Below, in pieces: positions 54,585 to 64,000 of a DNA stretch of 64,000 nucleotides. Made by a program: the position numbers and the translations under genes. Origin of the DNA: Ariolimax columbianus (taxonomy: Eukaryota > Mollusca > Gastropoda > Stylommatophora > Arionidae); contig JAVGWX010000013.1 in assembly GCA_036924085.1 (NCBI GenBank), forward strand, positions 52,992,404-53,056,403, in the 5' to 3' direction. The notes under the pieces were generated by a model. That model did not search any database. It had not been told where the DNA came from and saw nothing but the letters and a program-made list of their open reading frames with translations. Within the stretch, counting starts at the first letter, position 1, and the number at the start of each line of letters is the position of its first letter.

Positions 54585-54955
54585 TTTTATGGGGAAACTA
54601 TGAGTCTGAGGACAATGAAATTTTGCAAACTTGATGGTTGGTATGTGCTGTTTACATCAGAAGTGACGTCATCATGCGCATTGTACATATGTTCACTAGT
54701 TGCAGTTAGGTCTGGTTTCATTTGAACTCGCCTCGTATATATGAAATAATCAAAGGCACACAAGAGACATTACAATCAATTTCGTGGTTATGCGGGGCTT
54801 CCAGTTAAAAGATCAATCCCAACGTGGACTAGGTGATGTGTGATGCTCATTGAAGAACTCAAGAGTAAGGACTAAACTTTCTCAATAGGTGAGACATTAA
54901 CAGTCGTGACATTTTATAGTATCAGAGTACCGTTTGATGGCAGCCTATTATACAA
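54585..54955. other. No supported gene
   Basis: Nothing recognisable. Confidence 0.35.
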
Positions 54956-55600
54956 GTACAGAGATGCAAGTCAGGCCTGGTAGCACAAGACAGTGACGAT
55001 TACAAACCATTAGCAGAAACTGCTAATACTCCTATACCATCAATTGGTCTTGGACATTTTCATACTGTCATGGTCACAATGTGAATGGTTGGAACCTATC
55101 CAGAAGGAAGAAATCTAAAATAGTCATGTGTTGTGCTCCATTGTGAAAATGAGATAAATCTGCTTTCTGTTGTCAAAATTCAGACACGTATTTGTCCAGA
55201 TCATGACATATATGCAATTAACCACCAACCAGAGGCGTACAGTGTAAACAGGAACTACATACATTGATTGAGATGGGATGGAACAACAACAAAGTAAAGA
55301 GAGGGATATTTTGGATAGCATATGAAGAAATGTTGATTTCACAGGGGACCACAGTTGAGACTATAACTAAAGAGGAAGAGTGTATCCATACTGGGAAAAA
55401 AATGACTAAAAAAAGTTGTCATCATTATATGTGGAGAGCAGTGAAATGAGAAATCACACTTTAAAATTAAATTCTCATAAATGATAATACTGAGGAAAAT
55501 GATGATGTACATATAAAAAGTGAGAAATCAGGATGGAACTTCTCTGCTAAACTGAAGGACAGTGTCATTACAGAAAGTAGTGATGCTTACTAGACATCAT
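54956..55600 (+). mobile_element. Nimb-type LINE thumb/linker relic
   Basis: VKRGIFWIAYEEMLISQGTT and VETITKEEECIHTGKKM (55264-55449) align with IKRGASWMAQAVKTIGHVTS and TETIAKVEEWVHAGNRM at 8.5-8.6 kb. Upstream text has ETANTPIPSIGLGHFHT in place of the 8.2-kb segment. Confidence 0.65.
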
Positions 55601-56274
55601 CCCCTAGCAAAATAATGACTTTTAATCAACATTAACATTTTTTACAACTTTACTTGAAATTAGAGAATGGCACAAGTTTCTTTGTATTGTTTCACCTATT
55701 CAAGGTTTGTCAAAGCATAACTTGTACTTTAAAGCTGCAATTCTGTGGTATAAAAAGATTTGTTTTAGTAGAAAAGATTGATTAAATTGTTAATGTGGAA
55801 CTGTTGAATAGAAACAATAGAACATGACGTGAGAAGAGGGTTCTGGCGTTAAATAGGATACACGTTAAGGAAACCAGCTGATAGGTTTACATGACATTCT
55901 TTGTTCTGGAATCCCTATAGCAAAAGAAGTAGTCGCAGACCAAAACACACACAGAGAAAATAGCTCGAGACTAACACAAAGGAAATATGGAAGATGTGGA
56001 CAAAACTTTTTTTTCAAGGCATATACTCCACAGGGAGCTGAAAGATTTGATTGATTGATGATTGAAAAGATTTATTTATTTAGCTATTGATTTCTCAAGT
56101 ATTATTTACATTAAAAAATGGTTGGCGTATATTGGTAAATACAATGTTTTATGGATTCGAGTATTGTGTTGTAGGCACACATTTAATGTTAAACTCTTTA
56201 TGTGTTGGCTTAGAGGTAATATTTTTCACCAATAATTTCATCTTGATCTTGATGACCCATTCCTCAGCATAGCT
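55601..56274. other. No supported gene
   Basis: AT-rich; no recognisable feature. Confidence 0.4.
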
Positions 56275-56770
56275 GCGGGTCCCAACTTCGTCTCCAGCGG
56301 ACCCTTTCTTGGGCCACAGAAGTCCAGTGTGTGGTAAGTGCTCCTTTAGAGGCATCTTGGATGTTGCAGCGTACAGCAAGGGAGCTGACCATTGCATTGG
56401 AGGTCTTCCCCGTAGACTCTTCTTACCTCGGGGGTACCAAACTGCTGTTGCTGTGCTCCATTGACCATCGTTTCATCGCAACATGTGACCTGCCCATCTA
56501 TGTTTTGCATTGTCTGCATAGATTACCGCATCCTTCAACAGAGACAATCGTCTTATGTCAGAGTTGTGGAGACCTTCCTTGCATATGTTGGTTCCGGAGA
56601 GTGATTCTGACCAAACGTCTTGTCAGTTCAGGTTCCAGGCTAATCTCCACATTAATCTACACATTGAAAAGATGTCCAAGATAAATGTACATCCTCTAAT
56701 TGTACCTCGCCAAGGAAGACTGGATCTCAAGTGGTTACTTTGATCGTTGAGACATTCATCTCGAGACTCG
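56275..56770 (-). mobile_element. LINE thumb/C-terminus
   Basis: On minus: IRRLSLLKDAVIYADNAKHR, WAGHMLR-NDGQWSTATAVW, YPRGKKSLRGRPPMQW. Related to 45830-46270. Confidence 0.7.
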
Positions 56771-56898
56771 CTTTCTTGCCATCTCCATCGAGTAGCTGCA
56801 TAATTTAGTTGGCTATATTTTCATATGTACATAAATTTATTATATTGAAATCATATGTTGTTGATTATTTCAAACGTGAACAATTAAAATAATTTCAG

Positions 56899-57072
56899 CA
56901 ATCCAGTGGGATATGAAGACCAGCATCCCCTGTTGGCCATCATTGAGGAGATAGATAGCACATTTGAGATGATGGCTCATGAAAGGTTTCAAAATGAAGA
57001 TGGCATATCTAAGCATGCTGCAGAAAGTGAACCCTTAATTAAGCCATCTGTCCTTGAACCACCATCAGATAA
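56899..57072 (+). CDS. Orphan internal exon of an unidentified host gene
   Basis: A 174-base exon between aataatttcag and gtaagaag. It is symmetric (phase 2 on both sides), so it could be skipped without a frameshift. The only fully open frame reads NPVGYEDQHPLLAIIEEID, STFEMMAHERFQNEDGIS, KHAAESEPLIKPSVLEPPSDK. It is acidic, soluble and unlike any transposon protein here. The third-position pattern and clean splice sites suggest a real exon. I do not recognise the protein, and no partner exon was found within the window. It may belong to a gene with very long introns, or be a relic. Confidence 0.45.
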
Positions 57073-57199
57073 GTAAGAAGTATTTATAAATACTCATTAT
57101 CTTTTTTAAACAGGAAAAATATGTGCAAAACATTAGATCAAATCAGTTCAATTGGCATCTCTCTCTGCATCATGGTTATCTGTAATGAACAGTTTCTAG

Positions 57200-57940
57200 T
57201 TCTTGCTGTGGCTCACTCTCTCACTGTTGTCATCATCAGTCATCAAAACCTTTTTAGCTCCCCGTGCAGCACAAGTCTTCTACACATTAAGTACTCTTCT
57301 CCTGACCATTCGTTCCAGCTCCGTCCACACCATCCACATTTCCTTTATGTTTATATCAAGCTCTCTTCTTTGTGTATCGTTATGTCTGCCTCTACTTCTC
57401 TTGCCCTGTGCATTCCAGAACAGAGACTGCCTTGTAATACTATTAGCTGGTTTTCTTAGATTCTGTCCTGTCCAACGCCATTATATTCTCCCCATGTTAT
57501 GTTCTACTGTTATCTGTCTGGTTCTTTCAACAGTTTCACATTAGTGGTCACATCATACAATTTAAATCCCTTTATTCTTTTCGAAAAAATTAAGGTTGAT
57601 GTCTGACTGCGTACGATGAAGAAGAAGAAGAAATCCCTTTATTCTATGTAGTCATCCACTTATGAAAATCTGTGCCTTTTTGTTTGTTGTTTTTATTTTC
57701 CATATTTCAGAGGCATACAAAAAGAACAGACTTTACATTGGAGTTACATATTTTTAACTTTGTGTTGGACTTAATTTCTTTTGATTTTTTAAGTTCCCAG
57801 TCCAACGAAAGCTCCTCCTGGATTTTGTATTCTTATTCTGATATCTTTACTTGTACCTCTCAATTTGACTATATCGTTACCAAATGCATGATTTCATGTA
57901 TTGTAGGCGTGTGTCTCCCAATACAACCTGATTGTGATTA
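57200..57940 (-). mobile_element. RTE/L1-like LINE thumb and C-terminus
   Basis: On minus: SLFFLYASEIWKIKTTNKKA (thumb), RIKGFKLYDVTTNVKLLKEP, EADITIHKEE out of frame, ELDINIKEMWMVWTELERMV and a tail with GATGATGACAAC. This is the TWrReLe.D.kemg.tW.eLErmAqdr-type C-terminus. A 52-bp LINE tail inserted at 57579-57630 interrupts it. Confidence 0.7.
57579..57630 (+). mobile_element. 52-bp I-like LINE tail with perfect 15-bp TSD
   Basis: The insert is only the last about 40 bp of the I-like LINE (gttgatgtctgactgcgtac) plus a GAAGAAGAAGAAG tail. Flanks aaatccctttattct at 57564-57578 and 57631-57645 are identical. This is an extremely 5'-truncated retrotransposition event. Confidence 0.93.
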
Positions 57941-57989
57941 GTTGCATTTATTATTTGGGATGTACCGAATATTTGGTTCGGTGTTGTGT

Positions 57990-58460
57990 AATCTCTCTCT
58001 CGAATCTCTCTATGGTCTTTAAACGCCAAAAACGACACATAAGGCAGAACTCAAAATTTTACAGTTTGATCGGTCAGCCACCACTCTCTATAGTTCTTGC
58101 ATGTTCCCTAGCCCCATGGTTGTACCCTACCTTGTAATAGTTCTGCATACAGTCTCTCTGGGTTAACCCGACTTCCTTTTGCTACTAGGTTTCCACATAA
58201 TCGCCTGTAGTGGAAGTCTTATTGTTCATCTGAAGCACGTGCCCAATTTTGGTTGGACTATAATCATACTTGCTCAGTATTCATGAATTCTTTCCAGCCA
58301 ATGCCCAATAGATGTCTAAGACATTTATTTTCAAATGCATTCAATCTATTTTCAAGTGTCTTTGTCATTTTCCAGCTTTCACAACCATATGTGAGCACTT
58401 AGATGACATTAGCATTAAGTATCCTGAGCTTGACACTGAGTAGTACATTAAATAAATGTA
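57990..58460 (-). mobile_element. RTE-like LINE thumb/C-terminus
   Basis: On minus: VLTYGCESWKMTKTLE-type text out of frame, NRLNAFENKCLRHLLGIGWK, then RVNPERLYAELLQG. Same family as 25060-25650 (plus). Confidence 0.65.
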
Positions 58461-58559
58461 TTTTACTTAAATCTGCCTGACAATTGAATATAAATAAATC
58501 AAAGTGTGCAATTATAATTTTAGACCCAAAAAGTTTAATTATCTTTCTTCCTGAAAAGG

Positions 58560-58612
58560 ACATTTTTTTTACATTGCGTCATAGTGTACACCAGGCTGCG
58601 ATATATGTTTGC
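58560..58612 (-). repeat. SINE C scrap
   Basis: attgcgtcatagtgtacacc + aggctgcgatatatgtttg equals the 3' third of family C (minus). Confidence 0.45.
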
Positions 58613-59049
58613 CACATTGCTATTTGCAATGAATAATTTATTGTGTCGCAAATTGTGTCAGAAGGATAGGCAGCAAGTCGGTTAAAACCTGTCGTATAAA
58701 TATCAGCATCTGTGTTGGCTTTATCATTGTGACTATTGTATTAGTTTCAATCCTGCTTTATTGTTTAGCTATACTTAGCTATACTTAGCGACTGTTCAAG
58801 TTTGTGAAAGATGCACTTCCAACAAGTTTCTTAATTGAATGTTTCTCTTCAGCACTGCCAGAAACATGTTTTCAGATGATAGATGTTGTTTTTTGGCAGA
58901 GGATGTTGTAACTGTATTAAAACACAATTAGTTAGTAGTTTGTATCATGAAACTGTTGATATTTGTCCCATGTTTGTAACGATGTAACACTTTGAAACAT
59001 ATGTTTTTGTTGATAACTTTACATTTACTTACTAACTTATTTTTTCATC
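58613..59049. other. No supported gene
   Basis: AT-rich, nothing recognisable. Confidence 0.35.
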
Positions 59050-59690
59050 CACTTGTGGCATTAACTGTTGTGGGAAACGTTGAACTGTTTTTTTTTGGTG
59101 CCAAGTGTGTTGCATCGGTTGTTGTAAGCCTGTGTAGTAGTATTTATTTTATGTCATCTATCCATTTTCACCCAACTTACCTTGTGCATTGTAGCCAGAT
59201 CTTCTTGCATTGCAAGCATGCAGTGGTAGTTAATCAGGTTGCATTCTCATGAGATGACCCAAACCATTGTATTTTCTGCCCTGAAGTGTATTCAGCACAA
59301 GGGATAGTTCTCACAATATTTCTACTGTCCTCATTTCTCATTTGATTTCTCATGGTGATGCCAATGACACATAATTATCCCCTACTGTGCCTTGGATATG
59401 GACCAAGTTTGACATTGGTACATAGAGTTGATAAAATTATGCTGTTTAAAAGTTCTTGCTTTGTTGCCAAGCTGATGTAAGAGTGTTTAAGCTTTGAAGA
59501 CAGTTAAGTCACAGTAGAGACTTTCTAACAATGTTTTATTTCTCATCTTCTGTAAAAATACTTCCCAGATATTAGAACTTTTGGACCCACTTAAGTTTGA
59601 TATTGTTTACACTTTTGTTAAGTGAACTTGGTCTTCGGCTAATTTTCAAAGTTTCTGCCTTTCTTCAAGTTGTATCTTTCACAGGCTGTG
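59050..59690 (-). mobile_element. LINE thumb and C-terminus
   Basis: On minus: ISLATKQELLNSIILSTL (thumb), KIQWFGSSHENAT-LTTTACL (decayed RM.pnRl box) and KWIDDIK. Unclassified RTE/Jockey-type LINE. Confidence 0.55.
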
Positions 59691-60444
59691 TCTAGTGCAT
59701 TATAATAATAATAGCTGTCCATCGTTGTCGACATAATTCTTGTCACAGCTTTCCCTGATGGATGTGGGTGTGCATGTGGCTAAACAGGCCAATGCCGACA
59801 TGAAAACATCTGTTGCATAACGGGCACATGAGGTTTGTAGAAGGTGATGGTGTTCCCGCTGTTCGTGATTTCCTGGGACTCACGTCTGCTCTGGACTTTC
59901 GCAACACAGTGGTCTTCGCTGGTAACTACACCCACTTTGACTGCACTTCTCCAGTCAGATCTGTTTTGTGCAAGACAATCCCAGGTGTTGACATCTTTCT
60001 GGCAACTTTTCAGTGAGTCCCTCAGACAAACATTTTTGGGCGCCATCTCTTGTGCCATCCCTCTCTCAGCTCGCCGTACAGAAGTTTCTTTGGGAGCTGA
60101 ATGAGGTGTCCGGCCCACCCTAGTTGTATTTTTTCTTGCTGGGCATGTCAGCCCTCGAGAGAAACTTGATGTCAGTGGAATATTTGCCTCAGGCAACCTG
60201 TGTGGAAGTGGTTTAACCTCCTTGCATGTCCAGAGTATACAGTCCAGCTTTCGCAGGTGTAGAGTAGGGTTGGAATTATGGTGGCACGGTAGACTTTGAG
60301 TTTGGTCTTGACGCTGATGCCATGACGTTTCCACACCATTGAGCGCATTCTACCAAAGACTACCAAAGTCTGAAGATCTTTGTCTGCCCATCTCTGCCAA
60401 GTTTGTCTATGCTGTTAATTCTGGCTTGTATTCTTTGTGTTGGT
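59691..60444 (-). mobile_element. RTE-like LINE C-terminus with C2H2 zinc finger
   Basis: Frame 60366-60172 (minus): VVFGRMRSMVWKRHGISVKT, KLKVYRATIIPTLLYTCESW, HARRLNHFHTGCLRQIF. Broken linker: KKLLYGELREGWHK and SDWRSAVKVGV. Near 59800 a complete finger reads CPLCNRCFHVGIGLFSHMHTH (Cys-x2-Cys-x12-His-x3-His). The end gtcgacaacgatgg plus (TTA)n-like tail matches the plus copy at 23.9-24.5 kb. Confidence 0.82.
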
Positions 60445-60954
60445 CTCTCTATTCTGCCTTCATAGATTGTTTGATGAATGTCTTTGCTTCTTTATAGCTC
60501 TGTGGATAGCGAGTCTGTATGCCACCACTTCCGGCTTTTGCGAGCTTATCTTCTTTTTCTTTTCCAAGAATCCCACAGTGAAAACCACTGTAAGACTAGA
60601 TCTGTTTTAGGAGACAGCTATCCAATGTTGTATTTTATTTTCTGTGAGAGTCTATCGTATTTGGGGCTTGAGATGGCTTGTAGTATGCTCGTGGAGTCTG
60701 TTAGAATGACTGTTTTCCTTGCAGTTGTGTTTTGGCTAATAAGAATCCTTGTTGCTGCATAAACAGCTGTTGCTTCAGCCATGAAATTGGTACAGGTTTC
60801 TCCTGCTGGAATGGAGTGTGCGATGTAGATTTTCAATCCATCTGTATACACATGTGTCCAGGAGTTACTAAGGTACTGTGTCTTGAGCTCCAGCAGAACG
60901 TGAATGTTTTGTTCTGTTGCTGAGTGCTCACTTTTCTTTGTTATCCCTGGGACC
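60445..60954 (-). mobile_element. I-like LINE (host of nested insertion): RNase H and 3' part
   Basis: On minus from 60954: VPGITKKSEHSATEQNIHV, WTHVYTDGLKIYIAHSIPAG (first Asp), FMAEATAVYAATRIL (Glu), KTVILTDSTSILQAI (second Asp), then after a frameshift GKEKEDKLAKAGS. It ends where the zinc-finger RTE-like tail begins. Its upstream half is at 62781-64000. Confidence 0.85.
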
Positions 60955-62780
60955 AACTAGATGGCCTCAAGAGTAAGAAAATTCTACTGCGTCATGGTGT
61001 GACTCAGGGAGGGGTTCTCTCCCCTACACTTTTCATAGTCTTCATCAATGACTTGATTGCTGAGCTACCACAAGGAACAAAAGTTGCAATGTATGCAGAT
61101 GACTTGGTAATATGGTGTACAAATGAGCAAGCAACAGTGGCCACCAGAATGCTGCAAAGAGCTATTGATGCCTTGACCTCATGGACAAACAGATGGTGTG
61201 TAAACATTAACACAGAAAAATGTAGCACTACGCTTTTTACCCTCTCCCCAAAACAAAAAGCTGGAGTTACCAAGATAAATGGAGAATACATCAAAGAAGA
61301 TAAATAACCCACCTATCTTTGAGTTACATTTGATGATAGGTTGACATGGAGGGAACACGTCAACAATGCAGCCAAAAAAGCCAGGAGGAAGTTAGCCATC
61401 CTGAGAAAATTAAGTAGAACCACATGGGGAGCTAGTGGAAAAATACTTAACAAAGTTTACCAACAAGGTATACGACCACATCTGGAATATGGGTCAGCAG
61501 TGTGGTGCCCCGCAGCAAACACTACCCTAAAAGAGGTGGATAAGGTGCAAAATCAGGCACTTAGAGTCATTACAGGAGCAATGAAATCAACACCTACAGT
61601 CGAGATGGAGAAAATGGGAAGGATACAAGCACTAAGAGAACGCAGAGACACAAAGGTATTAACACAGGCAGAAAAGTTCCTCTGCATGCCGAGCCATCCA
61701 ATGAAAGACAGATTTCAAAATTTAGCAATGGGAAGACTGAAAAGAAGTAGTTTTATGAATCAGGCGAAATGATTTCGCAGGCAAATTATGGATCTACCTG
61801 AAGTTGACATCCCCCTAAAGTCTGTGCCAGAACAAACCCCTTGGAGAGAGGAGCACGGATTATCAGTATGCATTCAAACAAAAGTGTAAGGAATATTAGA
61901 CAAGGATGAACAGAACAGTGTGCAACGTAGAATAGTGATTCTCAATTTCCTGGATGAAGAATACCCAAAAGACCTCTGAATCAGAGTATACACAGATGGG
62001 TCAGCACAGAATGCAGTAAAGAATGGTGGAGTGGGAGTGTACATAGAATATACAAACAACATTAGGGATACAGTCAGAGTACCAACTGGGAAATTCTGTC
62101 ATATATATGATGCAGAAATACAGGCAATCAAGGTGGCAACTGAGAAACTGTTGAACACCAAACTCAGTTCACAACCTGTAGTATTTCTTACAGATGCACA
62201 ATCAGCACTCCAAGCACTTAAATTTGAGAAACAGCCAGATCTACAGGCTCTACTGTCTGAACTGAGCAACCAGCGCAAGATTGTCATGCAGTGGATACCT
62301 TCTCATTGTAGAGTACCAGGAAACGAGAGAGCAGATCGACTGGCAAAGGAGGGTGCTGCAGATGAGCAACCAGATGTGCCAGTTACATACCAACAGAAGA
62401 TAAGGATGATCAAATCAATCAGAAAGCCAACAACAGTAACACCAGATGATTACCATAACATGAACAGACAAGAGCAAACTGTTGTGTTGCGCCTTAGAAC
62501 AGGACACAACCGACTTTGCAGCCACATGTACACAAAAATGAAGATTGGCAACTCAGCCATGTGTACATGCGGACAGGCGCCCCAGACAGCAGAGCACATA
62601 CTACAAAACTGCTCCGAATATGATATACAGAGAAAATCTCACTGGCCCATAGAAACAACACTGGAAGAGAAACTTTATGGACCTGTATGTGAACTACAAA
62701 AGACAGTGAAGTTTATACAAGAGACAACATTGCAGATATAGACATAATTTTAAAGCGAACGAAAGAAGAAGAAGAAGAAG
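60955..62780 (+). mobile_element. 5'-truncated I-like LINE inserted in another I-like LINE
   Basis: 1826 bp from QLDGLKSKKILLRHGVTQGG to a GAAGAAGAAGAAGAAG tail. RT: GVLSPTLFIVFINDL and intact YADD (61092-61103). Stop at 61305-61307, then LTWREHVNNAAKKARRKL and VYQQGIRPHLEYGSAVW (61341-61772). RNase H: VYTDGSAQNAVKNGGVGVYI, YDAEIQAIKVATEKLL, VVFLTDAQSALQALK, MQWIPSHCRVPGNERADRLA, so D-E-D-H-D residues are all present. C-terminal knuckle CTCGQAPQTAEHILQNC and end at 62739-62741. Only a few stops. Flanked by a perfect 12-bp TSD (60943-60954, 62781-62792). One of the youngest elements here. Confidence 0.95.
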
Positions 62781-64000
62781 ATCCCTGGGACCTCTAAGAT
62801 TATTTTGGACTGGTCCTAGCTCCGTATCCATGGTTCTGGAATGACTACTTTGCACTTTTCTATTTCTGCTTCTAGGATGTCTGCATGCTTTCTGTGGATT
62901 TCTATGGCCAGATAGTTGGGGCTTTTCCTTGCAGTCTGTTTTTAGTTTTCTCTTGGAACTTCTGGTGTAGAGGGTGACCAGGTAGCCTCTTCAGTTTTTA
63001 AAACTTGAGTAAGGGATTTGTATTTTCTCCTTAATTTAGGGACTCAACATTTGATGTTTTCCCAAGCTCTGTAATAGTAGTGCTTTTCAATGTCCCAAGG
63101 ATAATTCGTAGACCCATATTTTGGACTAAGGCTATTTTCTTGTGTTTGTTTTGGCCACTATGGCAGCAGCATATTTCATGATTTGTCCGATTGCACCAGT
63201 GTAAACTTGTTTGAAGATTCTTTTCTTTGGCTCCCACAATGCACCAGCCAGTTTTTTCATCACTGAAAGTCTTTTTATGGCCGTTGACTGGATTTTCTCT
63301 ATATTTGGTTTCCAGGTATCAAGTCGAATGTGACTCCAAGATTTTTGGAAGAGGTAGATTTTTTATCCATGAGAACATGTTGTTGGTAACTTCCACTTGG
63401 AGGATTCTTAGCTTCAGGCCTTCTCTCCAGACAGTATCGAAGGCACGGGAGAGATTAAAGAAGATTGATAGAACTTTCTTTATCTCTTGAAAGATTTTTT
63501 ATTTTATTTAGGAGTTCGCCTTATTTTCTCTAATCCCCAAGGCGATGTGCATTGCACTGGGATTTTTATTTTGCGCCTGTCGGCCCAGTGCATCCGACTT
63601 CAGCATGCATTTTATGTAAATGACTGCTTCCTCCTGCATTTTCTAAGTGTTTGCTTCCTTGGGGTAACGGCCGGTGCTGTGATGGGGATCAAACCCAGCC
63701 CCTTCTGGTTGTGAGCCATGCCACTTAACCACTAGCCCATGCCGTCCCCTCTTGAAAGATGTTTTCTATGTCCTGTGTTAGATATGTTTATTGGTCCTCT
63801 TTGCCAAAAAATGCTGCCTGTATCTTGTTTGAGTTGGGGCAGACCATGATTTGGTGTCGGGTGAGTCTTTTGTTTATCAGTCTTTCCATCAGCTTCACCA
63901 CACAGCTAAGAAGCCTGTAGTTATGGGGATCTTGTTTGTCTTTTCCTGGTTTAGGAATAGGTTGAATGGTGAGCCTCCTTCCAGAATGGCGGAACAGTAC
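62781..64000 (-). mobile_element. I-like LINE (host of nested insertions): RT part, runs off the window
   Basis: On minus from 64000: RHSGRRLTIQPIPKPGKDKQ, DPHNYRLLSCVVKLMERLIN, NKIQAAFFGKEDQ, then SINE B (63496-63748). Then LSRAFDTVWREGLKLRIL (block A), a gap over the catalytic box, IALVQNMGLRIILGTLKSTT (thumb) and LTQVLKTEEATWSPSTPEVP. It continues across the nested insert at 60955-62780 into the RNase H part. Many stops. Confidence 0.82.
63496..63748 (-). repeat. tRNA-derived SINE B with perfect 12-bp TSD
   Basis: On plus: a T-rich left end (reverse poly(A)), ttcgccttattttctctaat, cccagtgcatccgacttcag (reversed core), reversed box B (gggatcaaacccagc) and box A (ccacttaaccactagccc). Flanks ctcttgaaagat at 63484-63495 and 63749-63760 are identical. 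Confidence 0.93.

Noticed and set aside
61004..61312. A 102-codon minus-strand frame
   Set aside because: Antisense shadow of the I-like RT at 60955-61307.
1..64000. CRISPR arrays, operons, prophage or toxin-antitoxin systems
   Set aside because: No regularly spaced repeats, ribosome-binding sites or prokaryotic genes. All evidence points to an animal nuclear genome.

Overview
This is eukaryotic nuclear DNA from an animal, most likely an invertebrate. It is AT-rich, contains spliced exons, tRNA-derived SINEs with poly(A) tails, a wide mix of non-LTR retrotransposons (RNase H-bearing I-like, CR1-like, Jockey-like, several RTE/L1-like families), a Penelope-like element, two mariner relics and a pogo/Tigger relic. 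The sequence alone does not fix the phylum; a lophotrochozoan or arthropod would fit. There is no operon, CRISPR array or prokaryotic gene. Almost every open frame of 60-240 codons is a piece of a decayed transposon, or an antisense shadow of one.

The one host gene I recognise is a complete three-exon gene for ribosomal protein eS29 (RPS29), + strand: exon 1 at 17776-17837, exon 2 at 19897-19996, exon 3 from 22486 with stop at 22492-22494. It encodes 56 residues, has a 5' TOP-like pyrimidine tract and two AATAAA signals. Its introns hold LINE, Tigger-like and minisatellite debris. Two weaker host-exon candidates are an orphan 174-base exon at 56899-57072 (+) and a membrane-type first exon near 13994-14134 (-).

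Layout. 0-10 kb: RTE/L1-like and I-like LINE relics, a Penelope-like relic and copies of a SINE called A here. 10-17.7 kb: a nearly full-length but dead CR1-like LINE, LINE tails and an inverted A/C dimer. 17.7-22.6 kb: RPS29. 22.7-36 kb: LINE relics, including one almost full-length RTE/L1-like copy on - at 25.9-28.7 kb and a Jockey-like copy at 34.2-35.9 kb, with tRNA-derived SINEs (B). 37.5-38.4 kb: two partial 28S rRNA 3' ends in tandem on -. 38.5-40.1 kb: Tigger relic split by a SINE. 42-52 kb: LINE relics and a mariner with both termini, itself interrupted by a LINE tail and itself sitting inside an I-like LINE. 53-60 kb: mariner N-terminus split by SINE A, several LINE 3' ends and the orphan exon. 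60.4-64 kb: nested retrotransposons whose target-site duplications (TSDs) can be read directly.

The strongest discovery signal is in the repeats. SINE A, tRNA-derived SINE B and related family C have different heads and tails but share one central segment (38 of 44 ungapped positions between an A and a B copy). SINE A copies carry either (AAGCC)n or (GAA)n tails, the latter like the tail of the resident I-like LINE. Several insertions have perfect or near-perfect 11-15 bp TSDs, so the order of insertion can be reconstructed.
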